NCBI GenBank assembly: GCA_964366725.1 | Contig: CAYIUL010000003.1 | Location: 1-23,612 of the forward strand | DNA length: 23,612 nucleotides | Direction of reading: 5' to 3' | DNA from: JACPAB01 sp964366725 | GTDB lineage: Bacteria; Patescibacteriota; Minisyncoccia; 2-02-FULL-40-12; GWA2-44-9 | Part shown: positions 20,109 through 23,612 of the stretch, piece after piece | Position numbering within the stretch: the first letter of the stretch is position 1 | Layout of the letters: each line of letters opens with the position of its first letter | Notes under the pieces: generated by a model | Databases searched by the model: none | What the model was told of the DNA's origin: nothing | Seen by the model: the letters and a program-made list of their open reading frames with translations, nothing else | Position numbers and translations under genes: made by a program

Positions 20109-22244
20109 ATGGGAGGGTTAACAAACAAAAAATACCGGAAATATTATTTAGCAACTCTTCTTGCGGTTGTTTTTGTTTTATTGCCAACCCATCTCGCCCA
20201 AGCTAACTGGTTTACCGAATGGACATTCGAAATGGTCTTCGGCAATGTTCTCTATCTTATTTTCTCCGTCGCCGGAAAACTGATAGCGGCTCTGGCGACT
20301 CTTCTTAACTGGGCAATACATATGCCGGTACACCCTGACAAAGGACTGGCGGTGGTAGATAAAAGTTGGGCAATAATGAGAGATTTCGCCAACATGTTCT
20401 TTATTGTTGCGTTAATAGTCATGGCTTTTGCGACTATTTTCAACATAACGAAATATGAAGCCCGAACTTTGTTTCCTAAATTTTTAATATCGGCCTTGCT
20501 TATAAATTTCAGTTTAGTTCTCGGGGTTCTGGTTATAGACGCCTCTCAAATACTAAGCAACACCTTTCTTGTAGCAATAGGAGATATGGCTAACCGATTG
20601 GGACAAGATCTCAATCCTTCTCAGTTATTGCCTGATCAAAGCACGGTTTCAGCTGCCGTTTCAACCGATGCCGTGGTATTCGGCACTCTTTCAACCCTGG
20701 TCTTCAGTATTGTTTTAATATTCACCTTTCTCTTCAGTATTCTTACGGCGTTAATGTTCGTTTTTATAAGAATACCCATCCTTTGGGCACTGTTAATTGT
20801 ATCGCCGATAGCATGGGCGCTTAATATGTTTCCGGCTGGCCAAGGAACCTACAAAAAGTGGTGGAGTTTATTTATCGGCTGGAACATGTTCCTTCCCATT
20901 TATCTTTTCTTCCTTTATTTCGGCCTTTATTTTCTAAGCAATCAGAAAAATATAATTCAAAGCATCGCCTCCGAGGTTTCCCAAGCCAAGATAACCGAAT
21001 CTATTCCGTTCAGCTTGCAGCTGGTGTTTTTCTACATCATGACGGCGATTTTTATGATCGGCGGCACGATGGTGGCAATGAAAGCGTCTATGTTCTCAGG
21101 AACCGGAGTGGTGCAGGTTGCCAAGTTTACAAGGGGAGCAGTAGCAAAAAGATTGGGTATGTATGTGCCCGGGAAAGGATACGTCAGTATTGGCGCGGCG
21201 GGACAGGCGGCTGGAGAAAAGTGGAGAGAAATTCAGGGCCGGCCCCCAATGGGTCTCGAGAGCGCAAGAAGTTTAATGGGTGTTAAAGGAAAAACATTCG
21301 CTCAGCAACAAGAATTCATAGCTAAGATGGGGGAGGAAATAGCCAAAATTAAAGCTCAAGAGACGGCTGGCAACGTTATTGTTGACGATAAATTTAAAAC
21401 TGCAGCTTTTGGAGAAAGCGCCGACACTCCAAAAGGCGCGGCTATGCGAGCAATTTTATATGAGAGGGGCATGATAGACCCGGCAGAGTTTGAGAAAGAT
21501 ATGGCCAAATGGACTCAAAGGAATCCCTTTCTTGCTGAAAATATGGTTGAAGCGGGTATCAAGGGGAAGCTCAGGAACATACCGCCTCTTCAAGCATTGC
21601 AAATGGCGGCTGGCGAAGGTCGGTATTCTAAGTTCAAAACTCCTGGTGCTACTACTTCCAGGAAAAAAATGTTTAACTTCTTGAAAGACGAGGACAAAGC
21701 CCTCGCGCAAATGACTGTCGACCAGTATGCTGTTGCTATAGATCTTTTAGGGGGACCTAAGACAAATGATGCGATTGAGTTCAGAAAAGCAATAGCAAAG
21801 AAAAGACCCGACTTGGCGGTTGAATATGACATTAAGTCCAAGAAACTTAAAGATGACCCGCGCATAAAAGCAGCTCTGCTTTTCAAAGAGATTCGGACCA
21901 AGAGCGCCAAAGACCTGTCCCAGATGGCCGATCGGGCTTGGCAAAACCAAGGTTTTCAGGATGCTCTTAAGTTAAAGATCAAAGTCCTCGATAGAAGCGA
22001 CCCGGCGGTTAAAGCGGGTGAGGTCCCCCCAGAAAGTCCTCCTGGCACACCACCACTGAAGAAATCTAAGGCTGCGGGTGGCACTGTATTCCAAAACACT
22101 CTTAGAAAAAGCGTGGGCGGTGATTACAAGAAATTAAGAATTGCGAGGGAGCTAAGACCGATTACGGACTTTGACGAAACATTGATAGAAGCAGGTGGAG
22201 AAGCCCCGACAGAAGGAGCCAAAAAAGAAGAGCCAAAAACATAA
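20109..22244 (+). CDS. VirB6/TrbL-like polytopic membrane protein
   Basis: A 711-residue protein. After a signal-like helix (LATLLAVVFVLLPTHLAQA) there are about seven more hydrophobic segments to residue ~330, including FANMFFIVALIVMAFATIF, FLISALLINFSLVLGVLVI, RIPILWALLIVSPIAWAL and LQLVFFYIMTAIFMIGGTM. This fits TrbL/VirB6 proteins, which line the inner-membrane part of type IV secretion systems. The remaining ~370 residues are hydrophilic and Lys/Glu-rich, presumably cytoplasmic. The next genes (small cytosolic protein, prgI start) follow the order I know from CPR loci, where PrgI and a VirB4-type ATPase come next. The ATG is 15 nt after the preceding stop. Confidence 0.75.
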   Translation: MGGLTNKKYRKYYLATLLAVVFVLLPTHLAQANWFTEWTFEMVFGNVLYLIFSVAGKLIAALATLLNWAIHMPVHPDKGLAVVDKSWAIMRDFANMFFIVALIVMAFATIFNITKYEARTLFPKFLISALLINFSLVLGVLVIDASQILSNTFLVAIGDMANRLGQDLNPSQLLPDQSTVSAAVSTDAVVFGTLSTLVFSIVLIFTFLFSILTALMFVFIRIPILWALLIVSPIAWALNMFPAGQGTYKKWWSLFIGWNMFLPIYLFFLYFGLYFLSNQKNIIQSIASEVSQAKITESIPFSLQLVFFYIMTAIFMIGGTMVAMKASMFSGTGVVQVAKFTRGAVAKRLGMYVPGKGYVSIGAAGQAAGEKWREIQGRPPMGLESARSLMGVKGKTFAQQQEFIAKMGEEIAKIKAQETAGNVIVDDKFKTAAFGESADTPKGAAMRAILYERGMIDPAEFEKDMAKWTQRNPFLAENMVEAGIKGKLRNIPPLQALQMAAGEGRYSKFKTPGATTSRKKMFNFLKDEDKALAQMTVDQYAVAIDLLGGPKTNDAIEFRKAIAKKRPDLAVEYDIKSKKLKDDPRIKAALLFKEIRTKSAKDLSQMADRAWQNQGFQDALKLKIKVLDRSDPAVKAGEVPPESPPGTPPLKKSKAAGGTVFQNTLRKSVGGDYKKLRIARELRPITDFDETLIEAGGEAPTEGAKKEEPKT

Positions 22245-22246
22245 TC

Positions 22247-22717
22247 ATGGAAGAAAAAGAAACAAACATATACGACCCCTTCGACGTATTAACCGAAAAT
22301 TTCACGGAAGATTATGACTGGCAAGAATTTACCGCAAAGCTCAACTCTCTCCCTCAAACTCTCCGCGACCTGATGTTCGACCCTGGCCTTGTTGAATTTG
22401 TGATGGACATTTCTGCCGATTCCGCTTTGTCGGAAGCGCAGACCAAGAAACTTTCGGAAATAACCGGAGAGTTCATTGTGGGCAGCTTATCGGACAACGA
22501 TCTGCCAAACGCTCTGGCACAATCGGGTCTGGCTCCGGACATTGCTCAAAAGATCCGAGACAAGATTGGTGGGGGAGGAGAAAAATCAGAAGTGCCACAA
22601 CAATATAGACCCCCCGTGAGACCAAACCAACCTCAATATATCCCGCCTCCGCCGGCCAGAACCCAAAATCCCCCAACTAACCCCAGCAATGTAGTAGACC
22701 TTAGAAATCCAAAATAA
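22247..22717 (+). CDS. Small acidic, Pro-rich cytosolic protein of the secretion-like operon
   Basis: A 156-residue protein without a signal peptide or membrane helix. The first ~110 residues are helical and acidic (YDPFDVLTENFTEDYDWQEF, LPQTLRDLMFDP, SEAQTKKLSEITGEFI). The tail is Pro/Gln-rich (RPPVRPNQPQYIPPPPARTQ) and probably disordered, ending in VVDLRNPK. It lies 2 nt after the VirB6/TrbL-like gene and 1 nt before the prgI stub. I do not recognise a family; a role as a soluble partner of the secretion apparatus is only suggested by position. Confidence 0.7.
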   Translation: MEEKETNIYDPFDVLTENFTEDYDWQEFTAKLNSLPQTLRDLMFDPGLVEFVMDISADSALSEAQTKKLSEITGEFIVGSLSDNDLPNALAQSGLAPDIAQKIRDKIGGGGEKSEVPQQYRPPVRPNQPQYIPPPPARTQNPPTNPSNVVDLRNPK

Positions 22718-22718
22718 T

Positions 22719-22919
22719 ATGCGTTTTCAAATTCCACAATTCATCCCGTACGAAGTAGAGGCGCGCCGCGAGCCCTCGCGACTTCGTTCGGGATTCATAG
22801 AGACGGAGGTGAAAATTGTCGGAGACCCTTACTTTAATAAGTCCAAAAATTCTTCCGTCGTTAGGCCAGACTGTTTAATAATCTCCCTTAACGTTCCCTT
22901 CCGCAGGTCTTTATTGTGA
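22719..22919 (+). pseudogene. Truncated prgI, 5' stub 1, with a 54-nt in-frame insertion
   Basis: The first codons read MRFQIPQFI, then an 18-residue foreign segment, then ETEVKIVG. Without the insertion this is the start of PrgI-family proteins, small membrane components beside VirB6 and VirB4 in CPR and Gram-positive type IV secretion loci. After VG the frame continues only through the antisense strand of a HicA gene and stops at 22919; no PrgI transmembrane segments follow. The ATG lies 1 nt after the upstream stop, as a normal operon gene would. I read it as an operonic prgI cut by the HicB-HicA module. The alternative, that the short peptide is functional, cannot be excluded. Confidence 0.7.
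22739..22798 (+). mobile_element. 48-bp hairpin insertion with 6-bp target duplication
   Basis: A 48-bp insert (22745-22792) lies between two copies of ATTCAT. Its ends are an inverted repeat, CCCGTACGAAGT and ACTTCGTTCGGG, with one mismatch; inside are GGCGCGCC and CGCGAG-CC-CTCGCG. The second prgI stub at 23436 has the same sequence with a single ATTCAT, which gives the empty site. It is a small MITE/REP-like insertion that keeps the reading frame. Confidence 0.75.
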
Positions 22920-23050
22920 ACAGGAACGGTTATTCCGATATTGGCTTTAATATAAATCTTATGGCTTCCTTTTTGTCTAACAAAAGAAAAGCCCGCTTTT
23001 CCCAAAACTTTTATTATCTGTCTTGGTTTTAAAGCGGGTAATCTTGGCAC
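22829..23050 (-). CDS. hicA: HicA-family mRNA interferase toxin
   Basis: A 73-residue protein starting at GTG 23050. LPALKPRQIIKVLGKAGF is followed by QKGSHKIY, with the catalytic His at residue 30, and TVPVHNKDLRKGTLREIIKQSG, the standard HicA (YcfA) pattern. HicA cleaves mRNA and is blocked by HicB. It follows hicB by 7 nt, so the order is hicB-hicA. It is antisense to the prgI stub, and its stop codon is only a few bases past the point where stub 1 loses PrgI similarity. The length is normal and all key residues are present. Confidence 0.92.
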   Translation of the reverse strand: MPRLPALKPRQIIKVLGKAGFSFVRQKGSHKIYIKANIGITVPVHNKDLRKGTLREIIKQSGLTTEEFLDLLK

Positions 23051-23057
23051 AATTTTA

Positions 23058-23309
23058 TTAAACCTTTACCTGAACCGGCGCAACGATAACTTCGGAGCGG
23101 TTAGAGAGCGTTTTGTCTTTTTTCTTTTTCATTACTTCTATATATAAGCCCGCCGCTTCTTCGATATTTGCCAGCGCTTTTTCAAAGGTGTCTCCTTCAG
23201 AAACGCAACCGGGCAATGCCGGAATCGTAACAGTATAACCGCCGACTTCTTTATCAGGCTCAAAGATGGCAGTATATTGGTAAATATTATATTTTAACGA
23301 CTTTTTCAT
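23058..23309 (-). CDS. hicB: HicB-family antitoxin
   Basis: An 83-residue protein from ATG 23309 (MKKSLKYNIYQY). The HicB-like fold is recognisable from YTAIFEPDKEVGGYTVTIPALPGCVSEGDTFEKALANIEEAAGLYIE. It lacks a C-terminal DNA-binding domain, so any autorepression would need another mechanism. An upstream extension to a TTG at 23363 is rejected because it crosses the probable promoter. Antitoxin first, toxin second. It neutralises the HicA encoded 7 nt downstream. Confidence 0.9.
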   Translation of the reverse strand: MKKSLKYNIYQYTAIFEPDKEVGGYTVTIPALPGCVSEGDTFEKALANIEEAAGLYIEVMKKKKDKTLSNRSEVIVAPVQVKV

Positions 23310-23334
23310 TTTTATTCTATTATTCTTATGTCCT

Positions 23335-23363
23335 ATCCTACACCAATCCATCGAGGGTATCAA
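23335..23363 (-). promoter_or_regulatory. Probable promoter of hicB-hicA
   Basis: Minus strand: TTGATA (23363-23358), 17-nt spacer, TAGGAT (23340-23335), about 26 nt before the hicB ATG. Confidence 0.6.
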
Positions 23364-23412
23364 GTAAGCGTTTTTGCTTGTTTATATTCTCGTGGTTATC
23401 GGCCGTTAATTT

Positions 23413-23421
23413 TGATATAAT
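23413..23421 (+). promoter_or_regulatory. Extended -10 promoter before prgI stub 2
   Basis: TG-A-TATAAT, a perfect extended -10, with an expected start about 8 nt before the ATG at 23436. Stub 2 therefore has its own promoter even though it is truncated. Confidence 0.55.
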
Positions 23422-23435
23422 CGTTAAGAATACCC

Positions 23436-23540
23436 ATGCGCTTCCAAATACCCCAATTCATTGAGACCGAGGTGAAAATTGTCGGGCCGTTGCGGTTATC
23501 TTATAAACCATCCCATTCTTTAACCGATATTCCGGCCTGA
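23436..23540 (+). pseudogene. Truncated prgI, 5' stub 2 (uninterrupted leader)
   Basis: An open frame of 34 codons: MRFQIPQFIETEVKIVGPL, then RLSYKPSHSLTDIPA and TGA. The first 19 residues match the PrgI-family N-terminus; the rest is antisense to a second HicA-like gene. It equals stub 1 without the insertion. Over the 50 aligned bases the stubs differ at six positions, all synonymous (CGT/CGC, TTT/TTC, ATT/ATA, CCA/CCC, ATA/ATT, ACG/ACC). Unlike stub 1 it is preceded by its own -10 box. The real prgI may lie beyond the window. Confidence 0.7.
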
Positions 23541-23612
23541 CGTAAAATTTCAGCCATCAAAAAGCCGGAAATATCTTTGTTGTGAGGATTGGGTATAAGG
23601 ACTCCTCCAAGA
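23501..23612 (-). CDS. Second HicA-family toxin, C-terminal part
   Basis: The frame runs off the right edge, leaving the last 36 residues: LGGVLIPNPHNKDISGFLMA, EILRQAGISVKEWDGL. The PNPHNKDIS...AEILRQAGIS pattern is the C-terminal half of HicA/YcfA proteins. It is distinct in sequence from the first HicA (PVHNKDLRKGTLREIIKQSG). Its stop is 16 nt after the GTCGG of prgI stub 2. A HicB partner, if present, lies outside the window. Confidence 0.8.
   Translation of the reverse strand, partial: LGGVLIPNPHNKDISGFLMAEILRQAGISVKEWDGL

Noticed and set aside
22692..22829. attC-like or integron recombination site around the prgI stub and its hairpin insertion
   Set aside because: The inverted ends could resemble an attC fold, but there is no core GTTRRRY, no integrase, and the ATTCAT duplication fits simple insertion better.
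23310..23363. 18-residue N-terminal extension of HicB from TTG 23363
   Set aside because: It covers the TTGATA/TAGGAT promoter, and the HicB pattern begins after ATG 23309.

Overview
The window looks like a chromosomal segment of a Candidate Phyla Radiation bacterium (Patescibacteria, most likely a Parcubacteria/Paceibacteria-type lineage). This is a family-level inference from gene content and style: compact, overlapping genes almost without Shine-Dalgarno sequences; a type IV pilus operon with CPR-style prepilins; a conserved VirB6/TrbL-like locus followed by a PrgI-type start (MRFQIPQFIE...); and a GatC-GatA pair followed by a small membrane protein. No rRNA or marker tree is available, so the assignment is not proven.

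Region 1 (2-5323) is a type IV pilus locus: the end of a PilT-like retraction ATPase, PilC, a major-type prepilin with its own terminator, prepilin peptidase PilD, a DUF4430-like membrane-anchored protein, then four overlapping minor prepilin genes (GspH/FimT-, PilV/GspI-, GspJ/PilW- and PilX/GspK-like). Region 2 (5390-9654) is housekeeping: NAD-dependent DNA ligase, GatC, GatA and a membrane-anchored protein with an R-x4-H (HEPN-like) motif. Region 3 (9649-11444) is a two-gene restriction-modification cassette flanked by a perfect 17-bp direct repeat; the right copy is the first arm of an intact terminator, so the cassette appears to have landed at the terminator of the upstream gene. Region 4 (11472-17529) holds four tRNA genes (Ala-GGC on the minus strand; Arg-CCT, Pro-CGG and Ala-CGC on the plus strand) interleaved with the CCA-adding enzyme, a PcrA/UvrD helicase, RsmA and an Lnt-like acyltransferase. 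Two protein genes begin within 3-6 nt of a tRNA 3' end.

Region 5 (17522-22717) is a four-gene operon resembling the CPR type IV secretion-like locus: a TSP3-type calcium-repeat protein, a secreted Cys-containing protein, a VirB6/TrbL-like membrane protein and a small Pro-rich cytosolic protein. The next gene should be prgI. Instead there are two separate prgI 5' ends (22719 and 23436), each cut off after the VG(P) codons and each followed by an antisense HicA toxin gene; the first has a complete HicB-HicA pair. The two stubs differ only at synonymous sites, and the first carries a 48-bp hairpin insertion flanked by a 6-bp duplication, with the uninterrupted site visible in the second stub.

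Small sequence insertions recur across the window. A 19-20 bp element (consensus near CCCTGAGCTTGTCGAAGGG) sits inside four unrelated genes (pilin, ligA, cca, pcrA), and two degenerate 7-nt tandem repeats sit in loops of rsmA, always keeping frame. The most unusual content is therefore (a) the repeated prgI-stub/HicA arrangement, (b) the hairpin insertion with its visible empty site, (c) the restriction-modification cassette with its insertion footprint and (d) tRNA genes serving as the 5' leaders of protein genes.
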